Source: Nocardioides sp. zg-1308 (GTDB taxonomy: Bacteria > Actinomycetota > Actinomycetes > Propionibacteriales > Nocardioidaceae). Taken from it: a stretch of DNA of 64,000 nt. The stretch is from the NCBI RefSeq assembly GCF_013155375.1, contig NZ_JABJQY010000001.1, positions 62,001 through 126,000 on the forward strand, read 5' to 3'. The translations under genes were made by a program, and so were the position numbers. The first letter of the stretch is position 1. Each line of letters opens with the position of its first letter. Under the pieces are notes generated by a model. The model was not told the origin of the DNA and did not search any database. It worked only from the letters and a program-made list of their open reading frames with translations. Positions 24,642-33,480 of the stretch are shown here, one piece after another.

Positions 24642-26117
24642 TCAGTTCTCCTTCGGAGCGGGGGTGTCGGGCATCAGGGTGTTCCAGAGGTGCATCAGGG
24701 CGTACGAGCGCCACGGCCGCCACCGCTCCGGGTCGGCCGAGCCGCCCAGGTCGGCGAGCAGCCTGCGCACGGCGAGGTCGGTGGGCAGGAAGACGTCGGG
24801 GTGCCCCAGCGCGCGCATGGCGACGTAGTCGGCGGTCCAGGGTCCGATGCCGGGCAGGGCGACCAGCGCCCGGCGTACGTCGTCGCGGTCGGGGCTGCGG
24901 TCGAGCGCGACCGTGCCGTCGGCGAGCGCCGTCGCCAGGCCGACGAGGGCGCGACCACGCGCGCGCGGCATCGGCAGGGTCTCGGGGTCGACCGCCGCCA
25001 GCGTGGCGGCGTCCGGGAAGAGGTGGGTGAGGCCGGGCACGTGCGTCTCCACCGGCCGGCCGTGCGCGGCGACCAGGCGGCCGGCGACGGTGCGGGCACC
25101 GGTGACGCTGACCTGCTGGCCGATGACGGTGCGCACCGCGGTCTCGTCGCCGTCGACCTGGCCGGGCACCCGCAGCCCGGGCGTCGCCCGGACGAGGTCG
25201 CCCAGCGCAGGGTCGGCGCCGAGGTGCTCGTCGACCGCGCGCGGGTCGCAGTCGGCGTCGAGGAGCCGGCGTACGCGCTCGCTGGCGGCGGCGGTGTCGC
25301 GCAGGTCCTCCAGCCGGAAGTCGGCGACGACGTGCCCGGTGCGACCGTCGGCGGGGAGGTCGGCGAGCTCGAGGCGGACCGTCCCGGGACCGTGCGGCAG
25401 GTCGAGCGTGCGGGCGTACCAGCCGGGACCGGCGGTCTCGACGCCCGGCACCAGGTGGTAGGCGAGGAAGTCGAGCAGCCGCCGACCGGCGAACGGCGTA
25501 CGGACCGCGAGGCGCATGGTGACGGTGCCGTGGCCGGCCGCCGCGCAGCGCCGGCCGCGCAGCTCGGTCGGCGACGCGGCGTAGATCTCGCGGAGCGTCT
25601 CGTTGAACTGGCGCACGCTGGCGAAGCCAGCCGCGAAGGCCACGTCGGTGAGCGGCAGGTCGGTCGTCTCGATGAGCACCCGTGCGCTCTGCGCGCGGCG
25701 GGCCCGCGCGAGCGACAGCGCCGACGCGCCGAGCTGCTGGGTGAGCAGGCGGCCGAGGTGGCGCGGGGTGTAGCCGACGCGGCGGGCCAGGCCGTCCACG
25801 CCCTCGCGGTCCACGAGCCCGTCGGCGATCAGACGCATCGCCCGGCCGGCGACGTCCGCCGCGACGTCCCACTCGGGGCTGCCGGGCGTCGCGTCGGGCA
25901 GGCAGCGCTTGCAGGCGCGGTAGCCCGCGGCGTGGGCGCTGGCGGATGTGGGGTGGAAGGTGACGTTGCCGGCGGCCGGGGTCCGTGCCGGGCACGAGGG
26001 CCGGCAGTAGATGCCGGTGGTGCGCACGGCGGTGTAGAAGACGCCGTCGAAGCGACGGTCACGGCTCTGCACCGCGCGGTAGCAGGCCTCCGTGTCGAGG
26101 TGTCCGGTCGGCGTCAT
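24642..26117 (-). CDS. Ada N-terminal/AraC regulator fused to AlkA 3-methyladenine DNA glycosylase
   Basis: A 491-residue fusion. Residues 1-80 are the Ada zinc domain with Cys38, Cys42, Cys69 and Cys72 at the same numbers as E. coli Ada; Cys38 accepts methyl groups from phosphotriesters. Residues 85-190 form an AraC helix-turn-helix pair (LPLTDVAFAAGFASVRQFNE). Residues 195-491 are an AlkA glycosylase with the HhH motif LPGIGPWTADYVAMRA and catalytic Asp in LPTDLAV. It should sense alkylation damage, activate its own operon and excise 3-alkylpurines. Co-transcribed with ogt. Confidence 0.93.
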   Translation of the reverse strand: MTPTGHLDTEACYRAVQSRDRRFDGVFYTAVRTTGIYCRPSCPARTPAAGNVTFHPTSASAHAAGYRACKRCLPDATPGSPEWDVAADVAGRAMRLIADGLVDREGVDGLARRVGYTPRHLGRLLTQQLGASALSLARARRAQSARVLIETTDLPLTDVAFAAGFASVRQFNETLREIYAASPTELRGRRCAAAGHGTVTMRLAVRTPFAGRRLLDFLAYHLVPGVETAGPGWYARTLDLPHGPGTVRLELADLPADGRTGHVVADFRLEDLRDTAAASERVRRLLDADCDPRAVDEHLGADPALGDLVRATPGLRVPGQVDGDETAVRTVIGQQVSVTGARTVAGRLVAAHGRPVETHVPGLTHLFPDAATLAAVDPETLPMPRARGRALVGLATALADGTVALDRSPDRDDVRRALVALPGIGPWTADYVAMRALGHPDVFLPTDLAVRRLLADLGGSADPERWRPWRSYALMHLWNTLMPDTPAPKEN

Positions 26118-26191
26118 GGCACCAGTCTGGACCGTGACCGGTGACCGGACCAGCGGAAATCGGACACGGCCGTCCGCCGGACCGACGGGCC

Positions 26192-26881
26192 TCAGCCGCC
26201 GCTGCGGTAGCGGCGCTCCGGCCGGCCGGCGCCGCCGTACTGCAGCCGCACGGACACCTGGCCGCGCGCGACGAAGTGCTCGAGGTAGCGCCGCGCGGAG
26301 ACCCGCGAGATCCCGACGACATCGGCGCACTCGGCGGCGGACAGCTCGCCGGCCTGGCGCAGCGCGGCGAGCACGGCGTCGGCGGTCTCGGGACTGAGGC
26401 CCTTGGGGAGGCTGACGGCGGCGGGCGGGACGGTGGCGGCGCCGAACACGGCGTCGATGTCCTGCTGGCCCGGTGCGCCCGACCCCGAGAGCGCCAGGTG
26501 CGCGGACCTGAAGGACTCGAGCCGGACCCGCAGGTCCTCGTAGTCGAAGGGCTTGACGAGGTAGTGCACCGCTCCCCCGGACGCCGCGGCGCGCACGGTG
26601 TCGGCCTCGCGGGCGGCGGTGACCACCAGCACGCCGACGTCGTCGCCTCCGGCCCGCAGCCGGCGGAGCACGTCGATGCCGGTCATGTCCGGCAGGTGCA
26701 CGTCGAGCAGCACGAGGTCCGGGCGCAGCCGCGCGACGTCGTCGAGGGCCGCCTGGCCGCTGCTGGCGACGCCGACGACCCGGAAGCCGTCGGTGCGCTC
26801 GACGAACTGCGTGTGGATGCGGGCCACCATGAAGTCGTCGTCCACCACGAGGACCGTCACCTCGCCCGGCTCGCCGCTCAT
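26192..26881 (-). CDS. CitB/DcuR-family response regulator
   Basis: A 229-residue regulator. The receiver domain has acidic VVDDD at 13-16, the phosphoacceptor Asp60 (LVLLD) and the conserved Lys in YLVKPF. The C-terminal helix-turn-helix (ELSAAECADVVGISRVSARRYLEH) is of the CitB/DcuR type, distinct from OmpR or NarL. Its ATG overlaps the stop of the sensor kinase (ATGA). With that kinase it most likely controls the divergent tctCBA tricarboxylate-uptake operon. Confidence 0.9.
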   Translation of the reverse strand: MSGEPGEVTVLVVDDDFMVARIHTQFVERTDGFRVVGVASSGQAALDDVARLRPDLVLLDVHLPDMTGIDVLRRLRAGGDDVGVLVVTAAREADTVRAAASGGAVHYLVKPFDYEDLRVRLESFRSAHLALSGSGAPGQQDIDAVFGAATVPPAAVSLPKGLSPETADAVLAALRQAGELSAAECADVVGISRVSARRYLEHFVARGQVSVRLQYGGAGRPERRYRSGG

Positions 26882-28533
26882 CCGACCTCCGCTCCCGGGA
26901 GTCGCGCCTCGAAGACGGCGCCCGTGCCGTCCGGGCGCGGACGGACGGTGATCGCGCCACCCCGACGCTCGCAGACGACCTGGACCAGCGCCAGTCCGAC
27001 GCCCCGTCCCTCGTCGGTGGCCGCCTTGGTGCTCCAGCCGCGGCGGAAGATCTCGCCCACCCGGTCGGGCGGCACCCCGGGCCCGGTGTCGGAGACGGCC
27101 AGGCACACCGTGCCGGCGTCGAGGTGCAGCTCGACCTCGACGCTCGTGCCCCCGACCGAGACCGACGCGTCGACCGCGTTGTCGACCAGGTTGCCCAGCA
27201 CCGTGCCGACGTCGGTCGACGTCTCGGGGTCGAGGCGGGGCAGCTCGCTGCCGCTGGTCACCTCGAGGTCGACCCGGCGCTCGGCGGCCAGGCTGGTCTT
27301 GGCGATGAGCAGCGCCGCCACGGCCGGGTCCTCGACGCGGGACGTGACGGCGTCGGAGATCTCGGCGCGGCGGCGGCTCAGCGTGCCGACCAGCCGGGAC
27401 ACCTCGTCGTACTCCCCGAGCTGCACCAGGCCGGAGATCGTGTGCAGCTGGTTGTGGAACTCGTGGGTCTGCGCGCGCAGCGTGTTGGTGATCGACTCGC
27501 GGGCGCTGAGCTCGCTCTGCAGCGCCAGGAGCTCGGTGCGGTCGCGCAGGGTGGTGACCGACGCGACCCGCCGCCCGCGCTCGACGACGGGGTTCCGGTT
27601 GACGACCAGCACCCGCTCCCCCAGCACGACGACGTGGTCGCGGATCGCGGTGTCGTCGGCGAGCAGGTCGCGCACGGCCGGGTCGAGGTCGAGGTCGTCG
27701 ACCCGGCGCGACTCGACGTCGCCGTCGAGACCGATCAGCTCGCGGGCGCTGTCGCTCATCACCGTGACCGTGCCGTCGTCCGCCACGGCGAAGACACCCT
27801 CGCGGATCGAGTGCAGCAGGGCCTCGCGCTGGTCGGCCAGCGCGGCGATCGCGGCCGGCTCGAGACCCCGCGTACGCCGCCGGATCAGCCGCGAGAGCAG
27901 CAGCGAGCCCGCCACCCCGAGCCCGAGCCCGAGGCCGGCGAAGGTGATGAGGTCGGGCAGGACGCCGCGGGCGCGCTCGGCCCACGACGGGTAGGTCTGG
28001 GCGACCATCGAGATGCCGACGAGCTCGCCCCCGTCGTCGATGATCGGCACCTGCGCGGCGATCGCGCGGTCGCCGAAGTCGTCGACGTCACCGGTCCAGG
28101 CCCGCAGCCGCTGGACCGTGCTCCCGTCGAGGTCGATCTTCTCGCCCCGCCCCGCGATGTCGCTGCTGACGAGGACCACGCCGTCGGCGTCCGTGAGGTA
28201 GACGCCACCGGCCTGGTAGTTGCCGCGGGTCCGCTGGGTGTAGGACGTCAGCGTCCCGCGGTTGCTCTCGATCCGGTCCTCGACGAACGCGTCGCGGATC
28301 GCTGCGGTGTTGGCCAGCGACTCGGCGGCGTCGCGCAGGAGCGCGCCCCGGGTGTCACGGAAGTCCGCGTCGCTCTGCTGCACCGACACCACGCTGGCGA
28401 CCGCGACCACGGCCAGCAGCACGGTCAGCTGGAGCACCAGGAACTGGCCGGCCAGCGTCGCCGGCCACCAGCGCGAGCGTGACCACAAGTTCCACAACCT
28501 CCATTGCTTACCCAAGCGTGACGGACGCCACAC
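26878..28533 (-). CDS. CitA/DcuS-family sensor histidine kinase
   Basis: A 551-residue membrane kinase. TM1 is at about 28-50 and TM2 at about 193-214, and they enclose an extracytoplasmic PAS-type sensor (VYLTDADGVVLVSSD) of the citrate/dicarboxylate type. A cytoplasmic PAS follows (about 235-335), then the phosphoacceptor His357 in AQTHEFHNQLHTISGL, and an ATPase domain with NLVDNAVDA and DTGPGVP. The start is uncertain: GTG 28533 is used, but a start nearer the first membrane span is possible. Divergent from tctC. Confidence 0.9.
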   Translation of the reverse strand: MWRPSRLGKQWRLWNLWSRSRWWPATLAGQFLVLQLTVLLAVVAVASVVSVQQSDADFRDTRGALLRDAAESLANTAAIRDAFVEDRIESNRGTLTSYTQRTRGNYQAGGVYLTDADGVVLVSSDIAGRGEKIDLDGSTVQRLRAWTGDVDDFGDRAIAAQVPIIDDGGELVGISMVAQTYPSWAERARGVLPDLITFAGLGLGLGVAGSLLLSRLIRRRTRGLEPAAIAALADQREALLHSIREGVFAVADDGTVTVMSDSARELIGLDGDVESRRVDDLDLDPAVRDLLADDTAIRDHVVVLGERVLVVNRNPVVERGRRVASVTTLRDRTELLALQSELSARESITNTLRAQTHEFHNQLHTISGLVQLGEYDEVSRLVGTLSRRRAEISDAVTSRVEDPAVAALLIAKTSLAAERRVDLEVTSGSELPRLDPETSTDVGTVLGNLVDNAVDASVSVGGTSVEVELHLDAGTVCLAVSDTGPGVPPDRVGEIFRRGWSTKAATDEGRGVGLALVQVVCERRGGAITVRPRPDGTGAVFEARLPGAEVG

Positions 28534-28604
28534 GCAGTCTCCACCATCGTGTGGTCGGCCCCTCCGGGACCGACGGACGAACCCTGACAGAGATCGGAGT
28601 GCCC

Positions 28605-29600
28605 ATGCTGCGCCAGAGGACGAGGCGGACAGCCGCCACGGTCGTGGCCCTCGCGAGCACGCTGCTCCTCGCGACGGGGTGCGGGGTCACCCGCGGTGCG
28701 GCGAGCAGCGACATGACGATGCTGATCCCCAACAGCCCCGGCGGTGGCTACGACCAGACCGGACGCACGGCGATCGCGGTGATGGAGGAGTCCGACATCA
28801 CCGGCGGGTCGTTCGAGGTCACCAACGTGATCGGCGCCGGCGGCTCGGTCGCGATGGCCCGGCTGATGAACGCCGAGGGCGACGAGCGCACGATGATGAC
28901 GGCCGGTCTCGGCGTCGTCGGCTCGCTCTACTCCTTCGCCGCCCCCTACAAGCTGCAGGACGCGACGCCGCTGGCCCAGGTCATCGAGGACCAGGAGGGC
29001 GTGCTCGTCCCCGCGGACTCCCCGTTCGAGACCATCGACGACCTCGTGGCGGCGTGGCAGGACGACCCGGGATCGATCGTCGTCGGCGGCGGGTCCTCCC
29101 CGGGCGGCCCCGACCACCTCTTCCCGATGCAGCTCGCGACCGCGATCGACATCGATGCCCGCGACGTGCGCTACGTGCCGTACGACGGTGGTGGCCCGCT
29201 GACCAGCGCCCTGCTCGGCAACAAGATCGACGTCGGCTTCTCCGGCGTCGGCGAGTTCGAGGGGCCGCTGTCCGAGGGCGAGCTGCGGTTGCTGGCGGTC
29301 TCCGGCGAGGAGCGGCTCGAGGGCGAGATCATCGGCGACGCCCCCACCCTCCAGGAGTCCGACATCGACCTGGTCTTCACCAACTGGCGCGGCGTCTTCG
29401 CGCCCCCCGGCATCAGCGACGAGCGCCGCGACGAGCTGATCGCGATGCTCGAGGAGATGCACGACACCCCCGAGTGGCAGCAGGCCCTCGAGGACAACGG
29501 CTGGATCGACGAGTTCAAGACCGGCGACGAGTTCACCACGTTCCTCCAGGAGCAGGACGAGCGCGTCGCCACCACCCTTGAGGAGCTGGACCTGCTGTGA
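28605..29600 (+). CDS. tctC: Tripartite tricarboxylate transporter substrate-binding lipoprotein (TctC)
   Basis: A 331-residue extracytoplasmic binding protein for citrate-like acids. The lipobox LATGC puts Cys26 as lipidated residue. Conserved TctC motifs are IPNSPGGGYDQTGR near the N-terminus of the mature protein and GGGSSPGGPDHL. A GGAG ribosome binding site precedes ATG 28605. Its end overlaps tctB by 4 bp. It binds the solute and hands it to the TctAB membrane complex; the true ligand is inferred from family only. Confidence 0.92.
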   Translation: MLRQRTRRTAATVVALASTLLLATGCGVTRGAASSDMTMLIPNSPGGGYDQTGRTAIAVMEESDITGGSFEVTNVIGAGGSVAMARLMNAEGDERTMMTAGLGVVGSLYSFAAPYKLQDATPLAQVIEDQEGVLVPADSPFETIDDLVAAWQDDPGSIVVGGGSSPGGPDHLFPMQLATAIDIDARDVRYVPYDGGGPLTSALLGNKIDVGFSGVGEFEGPLSEGELRLLAVSGEERLEGEIIGDAPTLQESDIDLVFTNWRGVFAPPGISDERRDELIAMLEEMHDTPEWQQALEDNGWIDEFKTGDEFTTFLQEQDERVATTLEELDLL

Positions 29601-30133
29601 GCACACCACTCGACACCCCCACCTCCCCGGCCGCGCCGGGGACCACCGACGGTCCCGACCGTGACATGGCCCAGCTCGGCCTCGCCGCACTGCTCGTCGT
29701 CGTCGGCGCCTACACGCTCTACGACGCCACCACGCTGCGGGTCGGGTTCGGCGACCCCGTCGGCCCGCGCCTGTTCCCCTACGTCATCGGGGCGGTCACG
29801 GTCGTCCTCGGCCTGCTGCTGGTCCTCGCCACCTTCCGCGGCGACGTGCCGGAGGGCGAGGGCGGCGAGGACGTCGACCTGCGCCAGCCGGCCGACTGGA
29901 CCACCGTCCTCAAGCTCGTCGGCGTGCTGCTCTTCACGGTGCTGACCATCTCGTTCCTGGGCTGGGCCGTGAGCGGAGCGCTGCTCTTCGTCGGTGCCGC
30001 CTGGTCGCTCGGCAGCCGCACGCTGGTGCGTGACGTGATCGTCGGCCTCGTGCTGTCGGTCAGCAGCTGGTACTTCTTCCACGAGGGGCTGGGCGTCATC
30101 CTGCCCGCCGGGATCCTGGACGGGGTGCTCTGA
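29597..30133 (+). CDS. tctB: Tripartite tricarboxylate transporter small membrane subunit (TctB)
   Basis: A 178-residue protein with a hydrophilic N-terminus and about four membrane spans, the usual TctB form. The [15 protein letters not shown] stretch after TM1 is a TctB signature. The start is GTG 29597, overlapping the tctC stop (GTGA), and the stop overlaps the tctA start (TGATG). The three subunits are thus translationally coupled. Confidence 0.9.
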   Translation: MSTPLDTPTSPAAPGTTDGPDRDMAQLGLAALLVVVGAYTLYDATTLRVGFGDPVGPRLFPYVIGAVTVVLGLLLVLATFRGDVPEGEGGEDVDLRQPADWTTVLKLVGVLLFTVLTISFLGWAVSGALLFVGAAWSLGSRTLVRDVIVGLVLSVSSWYFFHEGLGVILPAGILDGVL

Positions 30134-31683
30134 TGGAGAACCTCGGCCTGCTCGCGGACGGCTTCGGCGCCGTCCTGACCCCGGAGAACCTGCTGTACGC
30201 CGTGATCGGCGTGCTGCTGGGCACCTTCGTCGGCGTCCTGCCGGGCATCGGCCCGGCCATGGCGGTCGCGCTGCTGCTGCCCGTCACCTACGGGCTCGAC
30301 CCCATCTCGGCGTTCATCATGTTCGCCGGCATCTACTACGGCGGCATGTACGGCGGCTCGACGACGGCGATCCTGCTCAACACGCCTGGTGAGTCGGCGT
30401 CGGTGATGACCGCCCTCGAGGGCAACCTGATGGCCCGCGGCGGACGGGCCGCGCAGGCCCTCGCCACCGCTGCCATCGGCTCGTTCATCGCGGGCACCAT
30501 CGGCACCCTGCTGGTCGTCTTCTTCGCTCCCGCGCTGGCGTCCGTGGCCGTCGAGATCGGCGCCCCGTCCTACTTCGCGCTCATGGTGCTCGCGATGATC
30601 ATGGTGACGAGCGTGCTCGGTGGCTCGCCGCTGCGCGGCTTCATCGCGCTCTTCCTCGGCCTCACCCTCGGGCTGGTCGGCCTCGACCTCAACACCGGGC
30701 AGACCCGGCTGAGCTTCGACCAGCCGCTGCTCGCGGAGCGGATCGACGTGGTCGTGGTCGCCGTCGGCATCTTCGCCCTCGGCGAGGCGCTCTGGGTGGC
30801 TGCCCACCTGCGCCGCACGCCCGCCCACGTGATCCCGGTGGGGCGTCCGTGGATGAGCGGCGAGGACGTCAAGCGGTCGTGGGGCCCCTGGCTGCGCGGC
30901 ACGGCGTACGGCTTCCCGTTCGGCGCGCTGCCGGCCGGCGGCGCGGAGATCCCGACGTTCCTCTCCTACGTCACCGAGAAGCGGATCGCCGCCCGCAAGG
31001 GTCGCGACGAGTTCGGCGAGGGTGCGATCGAGGGCGTTGCCGGGCCCGAGGCGGCCAACAACGCCTCCGCGGCGGGCACCTTCGTGCCGCTGCTCGCGCT
31101 CGGCCTGCCGGTCACGGCCACGTCGGCCGTCATGCTCGCCGCCCTGCAGGGCTACGGCATCGAGCCCGGCCCCGGCCTGATGACCGACCAGCCCGAGCTG
31201 GTGTGGGCGCTGCTGGCCAGCCTGCTGATCGGCAACGTGCTGCTGCTGGTGCTCAACCTGCCGCTCGCGCCGGTCTGGGCCAAGCTGCTGCAGGTCCCGC
31301 GGCCCCAGCTCTACGCCGGGATCCTGTTCTTCGCCGCGCTGGGCGCCTACGCCGCCAACCTCCAGGCCTTTGACCTGTTCCTGCTGCTCCTCCTCGGCCT
31401 GCTCGGGCTGATGATGCGCCGGTTCGGGCTGCCGGTGCTGCCGCTGATCCTCGGCGTCATCCTCGGGCCGCTCATGGAGTACCGCCTGCGCGAGGCGATG
31501 GCCATCTCGGGCGGCGAGGTGTCAGCCCTCTGGAGCGAGCCGCTCGCGATCGTGATCTACGTGATCGTGGCGATCGCCGTGGTGGCGCCGTTCGCGGTCC
31601 GCCGGATCCGTCCCACGCCGGCCGCGGTGGCCGAGGACCTCAGCACGCACACGCACGACACGGACGAGGAGAAGGTGCGATGA
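30133..31683 (+). CDS. tctA: Tripartite tricarboxylate transporter large membrane subunit (TctA)
   Basis: A 516-residue permease with about 11-12 membrane spans. [19 protein letters not shown] and [20 protein letters not shown] are the highly conserved TctA signatures, and [15 protein letters not shown] a second repeat. It forms the sodium- or proton-coupled channel for tricarboxylates with TctB. The short basic/acidic tail ends in a 4-bp overlap (ATGA) with the stress-protein gene. Confidence 0.95.
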   Translation: MENLGLLADGFGAVLTPENLLYAVIGVLLGTFVGVLPGIGPAMAVALLLPVTYGLDPISAFIMFAGIYYGGMYGGSTTAILLNTPGESASVMTALEGNLMARGGRAAQALATAAIGSFIAGTIGTLLVVFFAPALASVAVEIGAPSYFALMVLAMIMVTSVLGGSPLRGFIALFLGLTLGLVGLDLNTGQTRLSFDQPLLAERIDVVVVAVGIFALGEALWVAAHLRRTPAHVIPVGRPWMSGEDVKRSWGPWLRGTAYGFPFGALPAGGAEIPTFLSYVTEKRIAARKGRDEFGEGAIEGVAGPEAANNASAAGTFVPLLALGLPVTATSAVMLAALQGYGIEPGPGLMTDQPELVWALLASLLIGNVLLLVLNLPLAPVWAKLLQVPRPQLYAGILFFAALGAYAANLQAFDLFLLLLLGLLGLMMRRFGLPVLPLILGVILGPLMEYRLREAMAISGGEVSALWSEPLAIVIYVIVAIAVVAPFAVRRIRPTPAAVAEDLSTHTHDTDEEKVR

Positions 31684-32075
31684 CGACCATCGTGGTGGGC
31701 TGGACGCCCGACGAGTTCGGCGAGGCCGCCCTGGCGCGCGGCGTCGAGGAGGCGACCCTGCGCGGGGGGAGGCTGGTGGTGGTCAACGCCACCCGCGGCG
31801 ACGCCCTCGTCGACGAGCGCTACGCCGACGACGACCAGCTGTCCCGGCTGACGGCCGACCTGGCCGGCCGCGGGGTCGAGGTGGACGTACGACGCTCGAT
31901 GGGCGCCGACGTGGGCGACCAGGTGCTGTCGGTCGCCGAGGACGTGTCGGCCGACCTCGTCGTGATCGGCCTGCGCCGGCGCTCGCCGGTCGGCAAGCTG
32001 CTGATGGGCAGCGTGGCGCAGCGGATCCTGCTCGGCGCCGAGTGCGCGGTGCTCGCGGTGAAGCCGCCCCACTGA
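31680..32075 (+). CDS. Universal stress protein (UspA family)
   Basis: A 131-residue single Usp domain. The nucleotide-binding signature near the C-terminus reads [23 protein letters not shown], the G-2x-G-9x-G-S/T type seen in ATP-binding members. ATG 31680 overlaps the tctA stop and has a GAGGAGAAGG ribosome binding site, so it is the fourth gene of the tct operon. Coupling to the transporter suggests a regulatory or sensing role in uptake, which is inference. Confidence 0.86.
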   Translation: MTTIVVGWTPDEFGEAALARGVEEATLRGGRLVVVNATRGDALVDERYADDDQLSRLTADLAGRGVEVDVRRSMGADVGDQVLSVAEDVSADLVVIGLRRRSPVGKLLMGSVAQRILLGAECAVLAVKPPH

Positions 32076-32116
32076 GCGGCCCGCCCGGACCCACCCCGAA
32101 CCCACCCCGAGCACGA

Positions 32117-32148
32117 CGAAGGGCCCGGTCTGCTGACCGGGCCCTTCG
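32117..32148. terminator. Strong bidirectional terminator of the tct operon and tRNA genes
   Basis: CGAAGGGCCCGGTC pairs perfectly with GACCGGGCCCTTCG around the loop TGCT, a 14-bp stem followed by TT. It follows the Usp gene on the plus strand and tRNA-Glu on the minus strand, so it can end both transcripts. Confidence 0.85.
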
Positions 32149-32160
32149 TTGCTGCGTTGG

Positions 32161-32233
32161 TACCCCCGACCGGATTTGAACCGGCGTTACCGCCGTGAGA
32201 GGGCGACGTCCTAGGCCGCTAGACGACGGGGGC
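32161..32233 (-). tRNA. tRNA-Glu (CTC anticodon)
   Basis: The reverse complement folds as a 73-nt cloverleaf. The acceptor is GCCCCCG / CGGGGGT, the anticodon loop CCTCTCA gives CTC, and the T arm contains GGTTCAAATCC. The three bases after the discriminator A (32160-32158) read CCA, so the 3' CCA end is encoded. It lies 88 bp downstream of tRNA-Gln on the same strand. Confidence 0.94.
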
Positions 32234-32321
32234 TTGCAGGTGCCGCTCCTGCGAGCGACGGAGCGAGACTCTACCGAAGTCGGAGTGACGCTCCAAATCC
32301 GGGGCTCTCGCACCGGATCCG

Positions 32322-32393
32322 CTGGGGTACTAGGACTCGAACCTAGAACAACTGGACCAGAACCAGCCGTGTTGCCAATTACACCATACCCCA
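32322..32393 (-). tRNA. tRNA-Gln (CTG anticodon)
   Basis: The reverse complement folds as a 72-nt cloverleaf. The acceptor is TGGGGTA / TACCCCA, the anticodon loop TTCTGGT gives CTG, and the T arm contains GGTTCGAGTCC. The discriminator is G and CCA is not encoded (GCGG follows). It lies between a terminator hairpin of the CPBP gene and tRNA-Glu. Confidence 0.94.
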
Positions 32394-32437
32394 TGGGGGT
32401 ATCAGTTCGATCGAGTCGCGATCGGCCTGACCACCAC

Positions 32438-32457
32438 GTCGTTCCTTGCGGAACGAC
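32438..32457. terminator. Hairpin between the CPBP gene and tRNA-Gln
   Basis: GTCGTTCC (32438-32445) pairs with GGAACGAC (32450-32457) around a 4-base loop, a perfect 8-bp stem 9 bp after the CPBP stop. It likely ends that transcript; the tRNA promoter would then lie at about 32394-32435. Confidence 0.6.
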
Positions 32458-32465
32458 CCCGAACG

Positions 32466-33476
32466 TTACACGCGAGGAGGCTGACCGACCAACTCGGGGT
32501 GGTCCGGCGGAGAGGGCGGCGGGAGTGCTCCTCCGACCGGCGGGCCGACCTCGACCAGCCCCATCGCCCGGGCCACCCAGCTCGCCAGCGCGAGGTAGAC
32601 GAGCGACTGGGTGAGGGTCGACAGGATCATCCACCAGCTGCTGCCGCCGGTCGCGTTGAGGGCGGTGGTGAGGTCACCGAAGGCGAGCGCCAGGCCGAAC
32701 GCCAGGAAGTTGTTGAGGACGTGCATCGCGATGGGCGCCTCGAGCCCGCCCGTGCGGATGACGAGGATGCCGGCGACGACCCCGAAGGCGAACCGGTCGA
32801 AGAAGACCGGCCAGTCCTGGGACAGCCCGTGGAAGAGCGCGAAGATGAGGGCCGGACCCAGCACGGCCAGCGCCTGCGAGGCGCGCCGGGCCCACACCAG
32901 CGAGCCGAACGCCTGGGTGAGGTAGCCGCGGAAGAGGTACTCCTCGCCGGCCGCCTGCAGCGGCGTCAGGAGCAGGATCACGATGAGGAAGTCGCGCGTG
33001 CGGGCGGTGAAGTCGTTGACCTCGCCGATCGGCGCCTCGCCCGGCGCGACCGGCAGCAGCAGGGCGACGAGGAGGGACGCCACCAGGGCCACGACCGAGA
33101 GGCCCACGCACACGAACAGGTAGCGCCAGCGGATGCGCGGTGCCACCGAGGACACCCAGCGCGGCTTGAGCCGGTGCAGCCACCACGTCACCGCGAACGT
33201 CGCGGGGATGGCGGCCGCGATCACCACGTTGAGCAGGGCCAGGCCCGCCGGGGTCGCCTCCGCCGTCACGTCGAGGACGGCCGCCGCCTCGTCGCTCGTG
33301 CTGCCCGTGGCCAGCAGGAGCGCGAACGCGACCAGGCCGGCGACGAGCGGGACGAGCCCGAAGACCGTGAGCAGGAGCAGGACGGCGCCGACGAGCGAGC
33401 GCCAGACACCGGGACGCCCGACGCGGTGCAGCTGGTGGTAGCGCGGCCGGAAGTCGGGCGCCAGCGGAGCGGGCAT
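32466..33476 (-). CDS. CPBP-family intramembrane glutamic/metalloprotease
   Basis: A 336-residue protein with about eight membrane spans. The three CPBP (Abi) motifs are present: EEYLFRGYL, then FALFHG, then MHVLNNFLAF, providing the catalytic Glu and His residues in the membrane. Related proteins are Rce1-type prenyl proteases and bacteriocin-immunity proteins. The long Pro-rich C-terminal tail is cytoplasmic. It starts 4 bp after the gltX stop, so it is co-transcribed with it. The target is unknown. Confidence 0.85.
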   Translation of the reverse strand: MPAPLAPDFRPRYHQLHRVGRPGVWRSLVGAVLLLLTVFGLVPLVAGLVAFALLLATGSTSDEAAAVLDVTAEATPAGLALLNVVIAAAIPATFAVTWWLHRLKPRWVSSVAPRIRWRYLFVCVGLSVVALVASLLVALLLPVAPGEAPIGEVNDFTARTRDFLIVILLLTPLQAAGEEYLFRGYLTQAFGSLVWARRASQALAVLGPALIFALFHGLSQDWPVFFDRFAFGVVAGILVIRTGGLEAPIAMHVLNNFLAFGLALAFGDLTTALNATGGSSWWMILSTLTQSLVYLALASWVARAMGLVEVGPPVGGALPPPSPPDHPELVGQPPRV

Positions 33477-33480
33477 GGCC

